A stretch of DNA of 64,000 nt from an uncultured Cohaesibacter sp. GTDB lineage: Bacteria; Pseudomonadota; Alphaproteobacteria; Rhizobiales; Cohaesibacteraceae. The stretch spans positions 4,911,501 through 4,975,500 of the forward strand of contig NZ_OY821667.1 of assembly GCF_963682185.1 (NCBI RefSeq), read 5' to 3'. Under the pieces are notes generated by a model that was not told where the DNA came from, made no database searches, and was given only the letters and a program-made list of their open reading frames with translations. Position 1 is the stretch's first letter. The number at the start of each line of letters is the position of its first letter. Positions 8,143-17,471 of this stretch are shown piece by piece. A program made the position numbers and the translations under genes.

Positions 8143-9683
8143 GCTTCCGCTCTTACTTTCTCACTTTTGGGTGCTGAAGAGGCCTCCTCCGGGGTGGCTG
8201 TCTTGGCTTTGGCAGCTTCCTCTTGTTCCTTCTGCCGTTTCTTGGCAGCTCGTTCGGCCTTCATGCGTGCCATGGCGGCCTGTTTTTCTTTCTTGATCTT
8301 TTCCATGCGTTCATCATGGAATTGAACCAAACGCTTTGTTTCTTCCTGCTTGTGGGCGGCGCGCTGCTTGGCGGTAAGGCTGCCCTTGGCATAGTTGAAA
8401 TATTGCACCAGCGGGATGTTGGCTGGGCAGACAAAGGAGCATGAGCCACAGGCGATGCAGTCTCGAAGCCCAATATCAACGGCGCTTTCCAACTCGTCTG
8501 CCTTGATGCGGGCTGCCATCTCATAAGGCATCAACCCGCACGGGCAGGCTGCGACGCAAGAGGTGCAGCGAATGCAGGGCATGATCGGTTTTTGCGAGGT
8601 TTCCTTGCGCCCCAACGCCAGAATGCCGTTTGAGCCCTTGATGATCGGAGCGCGCGTGCTCGAAACCGGATCGCCCATCATCGAGCCACCAAGCAGCAGC
8701 TTTTCAGGTTCATCGATAAAGCCGCCGCAATGCTCGATGATATGAGAGATGGGCGTGCCGATAGGCACTTCGAAATTGCCCTTGCGGGTGATCATTTCGC
8801 CGCTCACCGTCACGATGCGCGATATCAACGGGCGACCAAAGCGCACCGCTTGTTGAATGGCATAAGTGGTGGCCACATTATGAACGATGACACCGACTTC
8901 GGCTGTAAGCGCCCGGGCAGGGACTTCTTGCCCGGTCAGAATTTGAACCAGATGTTTGGCAAAACCGGTCGGGTAGCGCGTTGGTACCTCGATGACCTTG
9001 ATGTCATAGCGATCCTGTTTGGCGACTTCTTTTTTGAGTGCCTTGATGGCCTCCGGTTTGTTCTTCTCAACGCCGATCAGGGCCTTTTTGACGCCGATCG
9101 TGTGACAGATGATTGCAACACCGTCGATGATTGCCTCAGCGCGCTCGCGCATCAGGCGGTCATCGCAGGTGATGTAGGGCTCACATTCGGCAGCATTGAT
9201 AATCAGCGTGTGCAAATCGGTCCGGTTGCGCAAATTTAGTTTCACGGCAGCAGGGAAGGCCGCGCCTCCCAAGCCGACAACACCCGCTTCGGCAATGCGG
9301 TTGGCAAGGGTATCCGGATCTGTTTCAAAGGGATCGAGCGGTGGGGGAAGTGTGTCCCATTCGTCCTCACCGTCCGGCCTTAGTGTAATGGTGGGTTCTG
9401 GCAAGCCTGAGGCATGCGGAGCCACAAAACGTCCTATAGCAATGATCCGGCCGGAGGTCGGCGCGTGGATGGTCGCAGAAACAGCACCACGGGAAAGCGC
9501 TAGCACCTGTCCCTTTTTGACCATATCGCCTTTTGCAACAATCGGGTTCGCCGGCGCACCGGTATGCTGCTTGAGCGGGATGCGCATAAGGGTGGGCAAA
9601 GGTATCTGCTCGATCTTTTCATTCTCGGCCAGTTCCTTGCGCCCGTCGGGGTGAATGCCCCCTTTGATCTTGAATAGTCTCAT
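8139..9683 (-). CDS. rnfC: Rnf complex NADH-binding subunit RnfC
   Basis: A 514-residue peripheral subunit that binds NADH and FMN and carries two [4Fe-4S] clusters: CIRCTSCVAACP near residue 372 and CIACGSCSFVCP near residue 411. A glycine-rich nucleotide region (GVVGLGGAAFP) lies near residue 135. The last 60 residues are Lys/Glu/Ala-rich and look like a coiled coil, shorter than the long repetitive tail of E. coli RsxC. It lies 12 nt downstream of rnfB. Confidence 0.93.
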   Translation of the reverse strand: MRLFKIKGGIHPDGRKELAENEKIEQIPLPTLMRIPLKQHTGAPANPIVAKGDMVKKGQVLALSRGAVSATIHAPTSGRIIAIGRFVAPHASGLPEPTITLRPDGEDEWDTLPPPLDPFETDPDTLANRIAEAGVVGLGGAAFPAAVKLNLRNRTDLHTLIINAAECEPYITCDDRLMRERAEAIIDGVAIICHTIGVKKALIGVEKNKPEAIKALKKEVAKQDRYDIKVIEVPTRYPTGFAKHLVQILTGQEVPARALTAEVGVIVHNVATTYAIQQAVRFGRPLISRIVTVSGEMITRKGNFEVPIGTPISHIIEHCGGFIDEPEKLLLGGSMMGDPVSSTRAPIIKGSNGILALGRKETSQKPIMPCIRCTSCVAACPCGLMPYEMAARIKADELESAVDIGLRDCIACGSCSFVCPANIPLVQYFNYAKGSLTAKQRAAHKQEETKRLVQFHDERMEKIKKEKQAAMARMKAERAAKKRQKEQEEAAKAKTATPEEASSAPKSEKVRAEA

Positions 9684-9695
9684 TGGGTCAATCCA

Positions 9696-10238
9696 TTAAC
9701 TCGCCAGAGGAAGCTCTGGTTTGGGCCAGTGCCAGGTTTGAACGGTGGTGCTTTCCTTGCGCATTGCAATCGCCCCGGTGGGGCAGACATCTGCGCATTT
9801 CTCGCAACCAGTGCAGGCATCATCGACGACGCCGTGAATCTGCTTGGAGGCTCCCACGATGGCATCGGTCGGGCAGCGCTTGGAGCATTTGGTGCATCCG
9901 ATGCAGAGATCTTCAAAGACAAAGGCGATCATTGGGCCGGTGTCTTTCATGCTGGAAAGATCAGCCTCCACGCCCAGTTTATCTGCTAAAGCCGTGGCCA
10001 GATCCTTGCCGCCGGGTGGGCAGAGGGTTACCTCGGCTTTGTGGTCGGCCAATGCGTTGGCGGCGTCAGTACAACCAAGAAATCCGCATTGCCCGCAATT
10101 GGATCCTGGCAGCATATCTTCGATCTCTCCGGCGATCGGATTGCCTTCCACGCGTAAATAATACGCAGCCAATCCCAGACCACCGCCAATAAGCAAACCC
10201 AAAGCCAAAAGAGCGCCTATCGCTGCCAACATCGTCAA
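9696..10238 (-). CDS. rnfB: Rnf complex ferredoxin-like subunit RnfB
   Basis: A 180-residue protein with an N-terminal membrane anchor (about 5-28), a Cys cluster SNCGQCGFLGC near residue 46, and two ferredoxin motifs, CIGCTKCSKRCP and CTGCEKCADVCP, in the C-terminal half. RnfB is thought to exchange electrons with the soluble ferredoxin that feeds nitrogenase. It lies about 40 nt downstream of rnfA in the same operon. Confidence 0.93.
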   Translation of the reverse strand: MTMLAAIGALLALGLLIGGGLGLAAYYLRVEGNPIAGEIEDMLPGSNCGQCGFLGCTDAANALADHKAEVTLCPPGGKDLATALADKLGVEADLSSMKDTGPMIAFVFEDLCIGCTKCSKRCPTDAIVGASKQIHGVVDDACTGCEKCADVCPTGAIAMRKESTTVQTWHWPKPELPLAS

Positions 10239-10281
10239 ATCCTCTTAAGTGCTACGTTCTGTGCGCGTGAATGATCGGTTG

Positions 10282-10863
10282 CTAGTGAGATACCAGTCCC
10301 GCAAAGCCCATGAAGGACAAGGAAAGAAAGCCTGCGGTTAGAAAGGCAATCGGGGTGCCCTTGAACAGGGTCGGAACATCCGCCAGCTTGATGCGTTCCC
10401 GAAGACCGGAAAACAGGATGAGAACCAGAGAGAAGCCGAGAGCTGATCCCAACCCAAATAGAACGCTCTCAAATAAGGTATGATCTTCCTGAATATTGAG
10501 CAGCGCCACGCCAAGCACCGCGCAGTTGGTGGTAATCAACGGCAAGAAGATACCAAGCCGTTGATGCAAGACTGGCGAGAATTTGTGAATGGCCATTTCA
10601 GTGAATTGCACAATGGCCGCGATCAACAAAATCAGGGTCAGAATACGCAAATATTGAAGCCCCAGAGGCTCAAGGATCAGCGTTTCGACAATCCACGCAG
10701 CCGTTGATGCCAATGTCAGCACAAAAGTGGTCGCAAAGCCCATGCCGAGTGCTGCTGACAATTTGTTTGATACGCCCATGAAGGGGCACAGACCCAGAAA
10801 CTTGACCAGCACTACATTGTTGACCAGCGCCGTTTCCAGAAGGATCAGCAGTGTATGTTCCAT
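10282..10863 (-). CDS. rnfA: Rnf complex membrane subunit RnfA
   Basis: A 193-residue polytopic membrane protein with the family N-terminus [20 protein letters not shown] and the internal block [12 protein letters not shown]. The start at 10863 matches the usual RnfA length. The open frame reaches back to 10935, but that start lies upstream of the predicted transcription start near 10901, so it is rejected. First gene of rnfABCDGEH, expressed from a sigma-54 promoter. Confidence 0.92.
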   Translation of the reverse strand: MEHTLLILLETALVNNVVLVKFLGLCPFMGVSNKLSAALGMGFATTFVLTLASTAAWIVETLILEPLGLQYLRILTLILLIAAIVQFTEMAIHKFSPVLHQRLGIFLPLITTNCAVLGVALLNIQEDHTLFESVLFGLGSALGFSLVLILFSGLRERIKLADVPTLFKGTPIAFLTAGFLSLSFMGFAGLVSH

Positions 10864-10910
10864 GCGGTCAATCCATTCGCCTTGGTTGAAAAACAGGTTT
10901 GATGGAGTGG

Positions 10911-10929
10911 TTGCATCAACCATGCCAAA
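10911..10929 (-). promoter_or_regulatory. Sigma-54 promoter of the rnf operon
   Basis: Read on the minus strand, TTTGGCATGGTTGATGCAA has GG and GC separated by exactly 10 nt, as the -24/-12 class requires, and matches TGGCA-N8-GCA. Transcription would begin near 10901, giving a leader of about 38 nt to rnfA at 10863. Confidence 0.75.
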
Positions 10930-11049
10930 CTGCACGCAGGCGTGACCAATGTTAAAAAACGGGCAGATTTCTGCCAGCGCTCAGAGCTGCACCCGTTTCG
11001 GTCAATTCTGATGCATTTGCTACAATATTGCGCGACTGACGCGCCGTAT

Positions 11050-11065
11050 TGTCGCGAATACGACA
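11050..11065. promoter_or_regulatory. NifA upstream activator site shared by rnf and nifLA
   Basis: TGTCGCGAATACGACA is TGT-N10-ACA with extended arms TGTCG/CGACA. It lies about 76 bp upstream of the nifL start point and about 156 bp upstream of the rnf start point, so one NifA hexamer could serve both divergent promoters. Confidence 0.82.
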
Positions 11066-11105
11066 ACCAAGTCGCGTAAAACGGCCAGAAATTGCCAAAT
11101 TGCAT

Positions 11106-11122
11106 TCGGCACGCTTGTTGCA
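11106..11122 (+). promoter_or_regulatory. Sigma-54 promoter of nifL-nifA
   Basis: TTCGGCACGCTTGTTGCA (11105-11122) has GG at 11108-11109 and GC at 11120-11121, a 10-nt gap. The -24 element is CGGCAC rather than TGGCAC. The predicted start point near 11133 lies upstream of the chosen nifL start at 11164. With the NifA site at 11050 this implies autoactivation of nifA. Confidence 0.75.
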
Positions 11123-11163
11123 TCATCTTTTGTATGGATTTGACAACGAAGCGACACACCGCC

Positions 11164-11994
11164 ATGACAGAACAACTCGCAAATCGGGCTCACGTACCTT
11201 TCTACACCGTTGAATGCGCTGCGCGTTGCCAGCTGGTGGAATTCCAGAAACAGGAATATGAGAAAGCGCGCCTTAATGCAGTGCGCGCAAGAATGGCTGA
11301 AACAGAGATGGAGTATCGCACCCGAGAGGTGATCGACGGGGCGCTCTATTTGTTGCAAAAGCCGCTTAATGTCATGACGGCCCTTTCCAACAATCTGCAA
11401 CGCACTGGGTGTAGCACAAAAGCGCCCGGCTGCATGCCAATGGGGTGTGCTCTGGATGAGGCACTTGATTCCGGTCAAGAAGCTGCGCGCACCCTGAGGC
11501 TCTCACTGCCTAATGACAAGCATGTCCCGCATACGCCCGTTAACATGAACGAAGCGATCCGGGATTGCCTCATCATTTCAGCCGACAGGATCGATGCCAG
11601 CGGCATTGAGGTCGACTGGCGAGCAAGTCCGGAACTGCCGATGGTCTTTAGTGATGAAGTCATCATTCGCGTTCTGCTCCGGATGTTGCTCGATAATGCC
11701 ATCAACGCCATAGGGGAGAATGGCGCGACTGCTCGTTCGGTCAGCGTTATATCGCGCGTTGGTGCCGATAGAATGGTTGAAGTCAGTATTCGGGATACCG
11801 GCCCCGGCATTGATCGGGCCGCCAGAACAAAGGTCTTCGAGCCATTTTATACCGCCTGGCAGTCTGGCCCTCACCACGCTGGTTTGGGCTTGGCCATCGC
11901 CAGACAGATCGTGGCAGACCTGCATGGTGACATTGAGATCCGCGAGAGCAACGTACGCGGCTCTATTCTCTGTGTCAGCCTGCCTGCCTGTTAG
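11164..11994 (+). CDS. nifL: NifL-like regulator without PAS domains
   Basis: The 276-residue product matches the C-terminal half of NifL. The dimerisation-like block YRTREVIDGALYLLQKPLN is at 51-69 and a GHKL ATPase domain at about 128-273 has LLDNAINAIGENG (175-187), DTGPGID (211-217) and GLGLAIARQI. There is no phosphoacceptor His in the H-box position. The two N-terminal PAS domains, one of which binds FAD in Azotobacter NifL, are absent; residues 1-50 are too short for a PAS fold. Cysteines are at 18, 22, 83, 90 and 95, a set I do not know from classical NifL. It lies directly upstream of nifA, so an anti-activator role for NifA is inferred. Starts at 11092 and 11134 lie before or at the predicted start point and are rejected. 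Confidence 0.8.
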   Translation: MTEQLANRAHVPFYTVECAARCQLVEFQKQEYEKARLNAVRARMAETEMEYRTREVIDGALYLLQKPLNVMTALSNNLQRTGCSTKAPGCMPMGCALDEALDSGQEAARTLRLSLPNDKHVPHTPVNMNEAIRDCLIISADRIDASGIEVDWRASPELPMVFSDEVIIRVLLRMLLDNAINAIGENGATARSVSVISRVGADRMVEVSIRDTGPGIDRAARTKVFEPFYTAWQSGPHHAGLGLAIARQIVADLHGDIEIRESNVRGSILCVSLPAC

Positions 11995-12019
11995 TCCTCC
12001 CTAGAAGATTGCGAGCATC

Positions 12020-13657
12020 ATGAGCATTCAGTGTCCAACGACGTCGGATGAAGTCATCAATCACGAAGATGGTCTATGCCCAAAGCCCGTCTTTTGTGCT
12101 TTCTATCGAAGAGAACTGGAAACCCTTTACAAAGTAAGTCAACTGCTGGGCCGCTCCCTCAATTTGCATGATACGGCACGAGAGGTGCTGCGATTGCTGC
12201 ATGAAGAAGGGCGATTGCATTATGGAATGATTTGTCTGCTCGACAAGGAAAGCGGACTGCTACGGATCATCGACATTCATCAGGACGAAGCCACCTTTAC
12301 CAAGAATGTCAGCTATTTGCCCGGAGAGGGTATTGTCGGTTCCATCTTGAGCGAAAAGAAATTGATCGTTGTGCCACGCATCGCCGAAGAACCTCGCTTT
12401 CTGGATCGTCTCGGTGTCTATGATCCGCGCCGCCCCTTTATCGGGGCTCCCATCTTTCTGGGCTCGAATGATCCCGTCGGCGTGTTCGCCGCGCAACCGA
12501 ACTATGCGGACAAGTTTCTCGAAGATAATGCCAAACTGATGCAGATGATCGCTTCGCTCATCGGGCAGGCAATCTTGCTATCCAGCTCGGTGCAGGAAGA
12601 GCAGGAAAAACTACGCGAAGAACGCGACAGCCTGCGTCGGCGGGTCAAGCGCCAGCATGGGTTTGAAAATATCATCGGCGAAACCGAGGCCATGCGGCTG
12701 GTGTTCGATCAGGTGCGCATGGTCGCCAAATGGAACACCACCGTCTTGATCCGCGGCGAGAGCGGCACCGGCAAGGAATTGATTGCCAATGCCATCCATT
12801 ACAATTCGCCGCGCGCCAATGAACCTTATCTCAAGCTCAACTGCGCCGCTCTACCGGACAATCTGCTGGAGTCGGAACTATTCGGCCACGAGAAGGGAGC
12901 CTTTACCGGTGCGACCTCCATGCGCAAGGGCCGCTTTGAACAGGCTGATGGTGGAACGCTTTTTCTCGACGAAATCGGCGAAATCACGCCCGCCTTCCAA
13001 TCCAAGCTTCTGCGTGTGCTGCAGGAGGGCGAATTCGAGCGCGTCGGTGGCAACAAGACCCACAAGGTGGATGTGCGCATCATCGCGGCCACCAACAAGG
13101 ATCTGGAAGCAGCCGTGGAAGCGGGAGACTTCCGCGAAGACCTTTATTATCGCCTCAATGTGATGGCCATCCAGATGCCATCTCTCAAGGATCGTATGGA
13201 TGACATTCCAGAACTGGCGCGATTCCTGATTGGCAAGATCAGCCAGCAGCAAGGCCGTCCGCTATCGCTCAAGGATAGTGCTGTGCGTCTTCTCATGCGA
13301 CACAGTTGGCCCGGCAACGTGCGTGAGCTGGAAAACTGCTTGGAACGAGCCTCGGTGATGAGCCCAAATGGTATCATCGATCGCGATGTGGTTTCTCTCT
13401 CCGGTCTGCCGGAAAAGACACTTGTCGGTGTACCGGCCCAACCTTTGCCGCCGGTCTTGAAAACTCCTGCCGCCGAAGAAACGACATCGGCGGAGAAGGC
13501 CTGGCAGAATGAAGAGCTGGATGAACGCGAGCGGGTGATCGCTGCTCTGGAAGAGGCTGGCTGGGTGCAGGCCAAGGCCGCTCGCCTGCTGGACATGACG
13601 CCGCGCCAGATTGCCTACCGCATCAAGATACTCGGAATCTCGGTCAGACGCATCTGA
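12020..13657 (+). CDS. nifA: nif-specific sigma-54 activator NifA
   Basis: A 545-residue enhancer-binding protein: GAF domain (about 35-185), coiled linker, AAA+ domain (about 213-445) with Walker A GESGTGKE (246-253), GAFTGA (293-298) that contacts sigma-54, and [11 protein letters not shown] (311-321), then a Fis-type helix-turn-helix at the C-terminus (about 505-538). It activates the nif and rnf promoters through TGT-N10-ACA sites. The linker between AAA+ and DNA-binding domain (446-500) has no cysteine, unlike the oxygen-sensitive NifA of rhizobia. Cysteines at 5, 20 and 26 precede the GAF domain. It follows nifL by 25 nt. Confidence 0.95.
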   Translation: MSIQCPTTSDEVINHEDGLCPKPVFCAFYRRELETLYKVSQLLGRSLNLHDTAREVLRLLHEEGRLHYGMICLLDKESGLLRIIDIHQDEATFTKNVSYLPGEGIVGSILSEKKLIVVPRIAEEPRFLDRLGVYDPRRPFIGAPIFLGSNDPVGVFAAQPNYADKFLEDNAKLMQMIASLIGQAILLSSSVQEEQEKLREERDSLRRRVKRQHGFENIIGETEAMRLVFDQVRMVAKWNTTVLIRGESGTGKELIANAIHYNSPRANEPYLKLNCAALPDNLLESELFGHEKGAFTGATSMRKGRFEQADGGTLFLDEIGEITPAFQSKLLRVLQEGEFERVGGNKTHKVDVRIIAATNKDLEAAVEAGDFREDLYYRLNVMAIQMPSLKDRMDDIPELARFLIGKISQQQGRPLSLKDSAVRLLMRHSWPGNVRELENCLERASVMSPNGIIDRDVVSLSGLPEKTLVGVPAQPLPPVLKTPAAEETTSAEKAWQNEELDERERVIAALEEAGWVQAKAARLLDMTPRQIAYRIKILGISVRRI

Positions 13658-13777
13658 CCGGGGTACCTTCTCCTGCTTTCTGCTTTCATAGTGAGCCTTC
13701 GGGCTTTCTCCTACAGGTAGATAGAGTAAGGCATTGGTCGGTATGCCACAAAATCCGCCCCACGCCTGACGCGTGAT

Positions 13778-13793
13778 TGTCGGAACTGCGACA
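13778..13793. promoter_or_regulatory. NifA upstream activator site of nifB operon
   Basis: TGTCGGAACTGCGACA is TGT-N10-ACA with TGTCG and CGACA arms. It lies about 100 bp upstream of the predicted nifB start point. Confidence 0.82.
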
Positions 13794-13858
13794 AAACAAA
13801 ATATCCTATTCCTTCCTGAAAAAATATATATTTCAATGACATAGTAAAAATTCTGCGT

Positions 13859-13875
13859 CTGGCACAGCCTTTGCA
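13859..13875 (+). promoter_or_regulatory. Sigma-54 promoter of nifB operon
   Basis: CTGGCACAGCCTTTGCA has GG at 13861-13862 and GC at 13873-13874, an exact 10-nt gap and a near-perfect consensus. Predicted start point near 13886. Confidence 0.9.
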
Positions 13876-13922
13876 AATCTTTCTTCAACTATGGACCAAT
13901 GCTGAAGAAAGGATCGGGACCC

Positions 13923-15506
13923 ATGCTGGATGGAATGACGCAGGCGGACAAACAAACCGGATGCACACAAACTTCCTGTGGCAGCTCCAACGACCATTTG
14001 GATCAGATGCCCGACGCCATTCGAGAGCGCGTCAAGAACCATCCCTGCTATTCCGAAGAGGCGCACCATCACTATGCGCGCATGCATGTGGCTGTTGCTC
14101 CCGCATGTAACATTCAATGCAACTATTGCAATCGTAAATATGACTGCGCCAACGAAAGTCGCCCCGGTGTCGTCTCAGAGCTTTTGACGCCGGAACAGGC
14201 CGTCCGGAAAACCTTGGCGGTGGCCGCCTCCATCCCGCAGATGACGGTTTTGGGCGTTGCTGGTCCCGGCGACCCGCTCGCCAATCCGGCGCGCACCTTT
14301 GAGACTTTCCGCATGCTGAGTGAACAGGCGCCGGACATAAAGCTTTGTGTCTCGACCAATGGCCTGTCGCTGCCGGACTGCGTGGATGAATTGCTGCAAT
14401 ATAATGTTGATCATGTGACCATAACCATCAATGCGGTCGATCCTGAAATCGGGGCCCAGATCTATCCTTGGATCTATTGGAACAACCGCCGTATGCGCGG
14501 GGTTAAAGCCGCCAAGATCCTGATCGAACGCCAGCAGAAGGGCCTTGAGATGCTCATTGAGCGCGGGGTGCTTGTCAAGGTCAATTCGGTGCTCATTCCT
14601 GGCGTCAATGATGCGCATCTCAAAGAGGTCAGCCGCGTCATCAAGGCCAAAGGTGCCTTCCTGCATAATGTCATGCCGCTCATCACTGAACCCGAGCATG
14701 GCACTTATTATGGTGTGATGGGACAGCGAGCCCCAACCCAGCAGGAGTTGACTGAACTGCAAGATGCGTGCGGTGACATGAACATGATGCGTCACTGTCG
14801 TCAATGTCGCGCCGATGCTGTCGGTCTGCTTGGTGAGGATCGTGGCGAGGAATTCACGCTCGACAAGATTGATGCGCTTGATGTCGATTATGCTGCGGCG
14901 ATGGCAAAGCGGGCCAAAGTGCAGGCTGATATCGAGGCTGAACGGCAGCGCCAGAAGGTGCGGCAATCCAGCCTTAAGGAACAGCTCAAGGCAGCCAATG
15001 GCAAAACACTCTTCACCGTCAATGGCCTGACGATGGAGCAACAGGCCCCGCTGGCGTCGGTTGCCTCTGGTGCCGTTGCCGATCGTACCGAACAAGGCAC
15101 ATTGCTGAGCGACTTGAGGTCCGTGCAAATGGCGGTGGCCAGCAGTGGGCAGGGGCTGATCAATCAGCATTTCGGCTCAGCCAGAGAATTCATGATCTAT
15201 GAAGTTTCGCCAAAAGGCGCTCGTCTGATAGGTCATCGCAAGACGGCGCAATATTGCACCGGTCCTGTCAATTGCGGAGAGGGCGACGCGGCCTTGCCTG
15301 AAACCATCGAGATGCTCAAGGGCTGCGAAGTGGTGCTCTGTTCCAAAGTTGGCTTCAAGCCATGGGACCAGCTGGAAAGCGCAGGGATCATTCCCAATGG
15401 CGAACATGCCGATGAACCGATCGTTCCCGCTTTGATGGCCGTTTACAAAGAGATGCACACTTCCGGTACCCTCGGGCCAGATTGTTCAAAAACCATCAGC
15501 GCATAG
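13923..15506 (+). CDS. nifB: FeMo-cofactor biosynthesis protein NifB (radical SAM-NifX fusion)
   Basis: NifB builds the 8Fe core (NifB-co) of FeMo-co with a carbide taken from SAM. The 527-residue protein has the radical-SAM motif CNIQCNYC at 62-69, GVAGPGDPLANP for SAM binding, and a C-terminal NifX-like domain (about 400-490) containing HFGSAREF. The ATG at 13923 is preferred because AGAAAGGA (13906-13913) lies 9 nt upstream; the ATG at 13899 has no site and is only 13 nt from the predicted start point. First gene of nifB-fdxN-fprA-fdx-fesII-nifQ. Confidence 0.95.
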   Translation: MLDGMTQADKQTGCTQTSCGSSNDHLDQMPDAIRERVKNHPCYSEEAHHHYARMHVAVAPACNIQCNYCNRKYDCANESRPGVVSELLTPEQAVRKTLAVAASIPQMTVLGVAGPGDPLANPARTFETFRMLSEQAPDIKLCVSTNGLSLPDCVDELLQYNVDHVTITINAVDPEIGAQIYPWIYWNNRRMRGVKAAKILIERQQKGLEMLIERGVLVKVNSVLIPGVNDAHLKEVSRVIKAKGAFLHNVMPLITEPEHGTYYGVMGQRAPTQQELTELQDACGDMNMMRHCRQCRADAVGLLGEDRGEEFTLDKIDALDVDYAAAMAKRAKVQADIEAERQRQKVRQSSLKEQLKAANGKTLFTVNGLTMEQQAPLASVASGAVADRTEQGTLLSDLRSVQMAVASSGQGLINQHFGSAREFMIYEVSPKGARLIGHRKTAQYCTGPVNCGEGDAALPETIEMLKGCEVVLCSKVGFKPWDQLESAGIIPNGEHADEPIVPALMAVYKEMHTSGTLGPDCSKTISA

Positions 15507-15515
15507 GGGCATATC

Positions 15516-15791
15516 ATGTCATATGAAATCACGAACCTTTGCGTCAATTGCCATGCCTGCATGGATGTTTGTCCCTCAGAGGCGATCAGCGTCGGGCTTA
15601 GTCAGTTTGTCATCAACCCCAAGGCTTGCAACCATTGTGAAGGTGACTATGCCCACGCTCAGTGCGGCAGCATTTGTCCGGTTGAGGGGGCAATCCTTGA
15701 TGAATTCGGCGAGGCCGTGAACCCGACTGGCAGCCTGACAGGCATTCCGCCGGAGCGTGTCGCGCAACTCGTGGCCGAAGGGATTTTGTAA
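15516..15791 (+). CDS. fdxN: FdxN-type [4Fe-4S] ferredoxin
   Basis: A 91-residue ferredoxin with CVNCHACMDVCP near the N-terminus and a second set, CNHCEGDYAHAQCGSICP, with the long spacing between the second and third Cys seen in nif-linked two-cluster ferredoxins. It lies 9 nt after nifB, the usual place for FdxN, which supplies electrons to NifB or nitrogenase. Confidence 0.9.
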   Translation: MSYEITNLCVNCHACMDVCPSEAISVGLSQFVINPKACNHCEGDYAHAQCGSICPVEGAILDEFGEAVNPTGSLTGIPPERVAQLVAEGIL

Positions 15792-15795
15792 GCCC

Positions 15796-17064
15796 ATGTC
15801 CTCCACCTTCGCAAGCAAGCCGCCAGAAGAGATTGCACCAGGGGTGAACTGGATCGGGGCGTTCGATCCTGATCTGCGCACCTTCGATCTGATCCTTAAG
15901 ACTGCCAACGGCACCACTTACAACGCCTATGCCATTCAAGGGGCTGAAGGGGTGGCCATCATCGATACGGTGAAGGAGGAGTTCGCCGAACAATTCTTTG
16001 CGCGCCTTGAAGCCGTAACGACCTATGATGCGATCACCGCAGTGGTGCTCAATCATCTCGAGCTTGATCATGCAGGCGCGTTGCCCGAGTTGATGCGTCG
16101 TGCGCCACATGCTCATATCTATGTCTCGCAACGAGGGCTCAAGTTGCTACAGGCAACGCTGAAGGATGAGCTGGCCAACTATCACTATACGCTCACCGAC
16201 GACGGTGACACGCTGGATCTTGGCGGGCGTACCGTAAAATTTGTGCTGACACCTTATCTGCATTGGCCTGAAACCAAATGCAGCTTTCTGGTCGAGGACA
16301 GAATTCTATTCTCATGCGATGTGTTCGGCGCGCATTTCTGTGATGAGCGGCTCTATAACGATCTGGTCGGGGATTTCCGCTTTTCCTTTGAATATTACTT
16401 CAAGCATATCATGCGGCCCTTCAAGAAATGGGTGTTGCAGGCCATGGACAAGATCGAGCCATTGGCCCCATTGATGATTGCTCCTTCACATGGGCCGATC
16501 TTGCGAGAGCGCCCGATGGACTATGTCAAAAGCTATCGAACGCTTTCCGGTTCCCATTTGCCTAACGAGCTGTCCGCCAGAGAGAAGAGCCTGCTGATCT
16601 TCTATATGAGCGCCTATGGTGCCACGGCCGATATGGCGCGATCGGTTTATGAAGGTGCCAGCAGCATCGAAGGGGTGCGGGTCTCCCTTTATGATTTGCA
16701 AGGCGGAGAGGTCGAACCCTTTGTCGATCTGATCGAGGGTGCCGATGGCATGATCTTTGGCTCGCCAACCATTAATGGGGATGCGGTCAAGCCCATCTGG
16801 GATCTGCTGGCTTCGCTCGTTGCGATTGACACACGGGGCAAGGTCGGGGCGGCTTTTGGCTCGTTTGGCTGGTCGGGCGAAGCTGTTCCTATGATTGAAG
16901 ATCGCCTGCGAGGCCTCAAGATGCGTGTTCCGGAAAAGGGCAAACGCATCAAGTTTCACCCAACAGAACAGGAGCTGGACGATTGTCGCCAATATGGACA
17001 GGCAATCGCTGAGCTCCTGGCTGGTAAGGCAAGGCCCAAAGTCATCGACTTTGCCGAACTCTGA
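15796..17064 (+). CDS. fprA: Flavodiiron protein (FprA family)
   Basis: A 422-residue A-type flavoprotein. The N-terminal metallo-beta-lactamase-like domain has the diiron motif NHLELDHAG (H87, E89, D91, H92), later HWPETKCSF and SCDVFG ligands, and SHGP. A flavodoxin domain follows (about 260-405). Such proteins reduce O2 to water or NO to N2O. There is no rubredoxin domain, so electrons must come from a partner, probably one of the adjacent ferredoxins. The start at 15796 follows the fdxN stop by 4 nt; an open frame 13 codons longer overlaps fdxN and is rejected. Position inside the nifB operon implies O2 removal for nitrogenase (inference). Confidence 0.9.
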   Translation: MSSTFASKPPEEIAPGVNWIGAFDPDLRTFDLILKTANGTTYNAYAIQGAEGVAIIDTVKEEFAEQFFARLEAVTTYDAITAVVLNHLELDHAGALPELMRRAPHAHIYVSQRGLKLLQATLKDELANYHYTLTDDGDTLDLGGRTVKFVLTPYLHWPETKCSFLVEDRILFSCDVFGAHFCDERLYNDLVGDFRFSFEYYFKHIMRPFKKWVLQAMDKIEPLAPLMIAPSHGPILRERPMDYVKSYRTLSGSHLPNELSAREKSLLIFYMSAYGATADMARSVYEGASSIEGVRVSLYDLQGGEVEPFVDLIEGADGMIFGSPTINGDAVKPIWDLLASLVAIDTRGKVGAAFGSFGWSGEAVPMIEDRLRGLKMRVPEKGKRIKFHPTEQELDDCRQYGQAIAELLAGKARPKVIDFAEL

Positions 17065-17071
17065 CTAGTAA

Positions 17072-17380
<309 letters not shown>

Positions 17381-17471
17381 GCCGATCAGATCAAAGGCAG
17401 AATGCTAGCTGCATAATGGCAACGCCAATACCAGCTTGCCTTTACACTCTACCAAAGAAGGACCAAGTAGA

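Noticed and set aside
10961-10980. Minus-strand TGGCA...TGC as the rnf sigma-54 promoter
   Set aside because: GG and GC are only 9 nt apart. The site at 10911-10929 has the required 10 nt and lies at a better distance from rnfA.
11136-11150. TGT...ACA downstream of the nifL promoter
   Set aside because: The gap is 9 nt and the position is downstream of the predicted start point.
14175-15170. A 331-codon minus-strand frame inside nifB
   Set aside because: nifB covers this region with strong motifs; the antisense frame is a by-product of codon bias.
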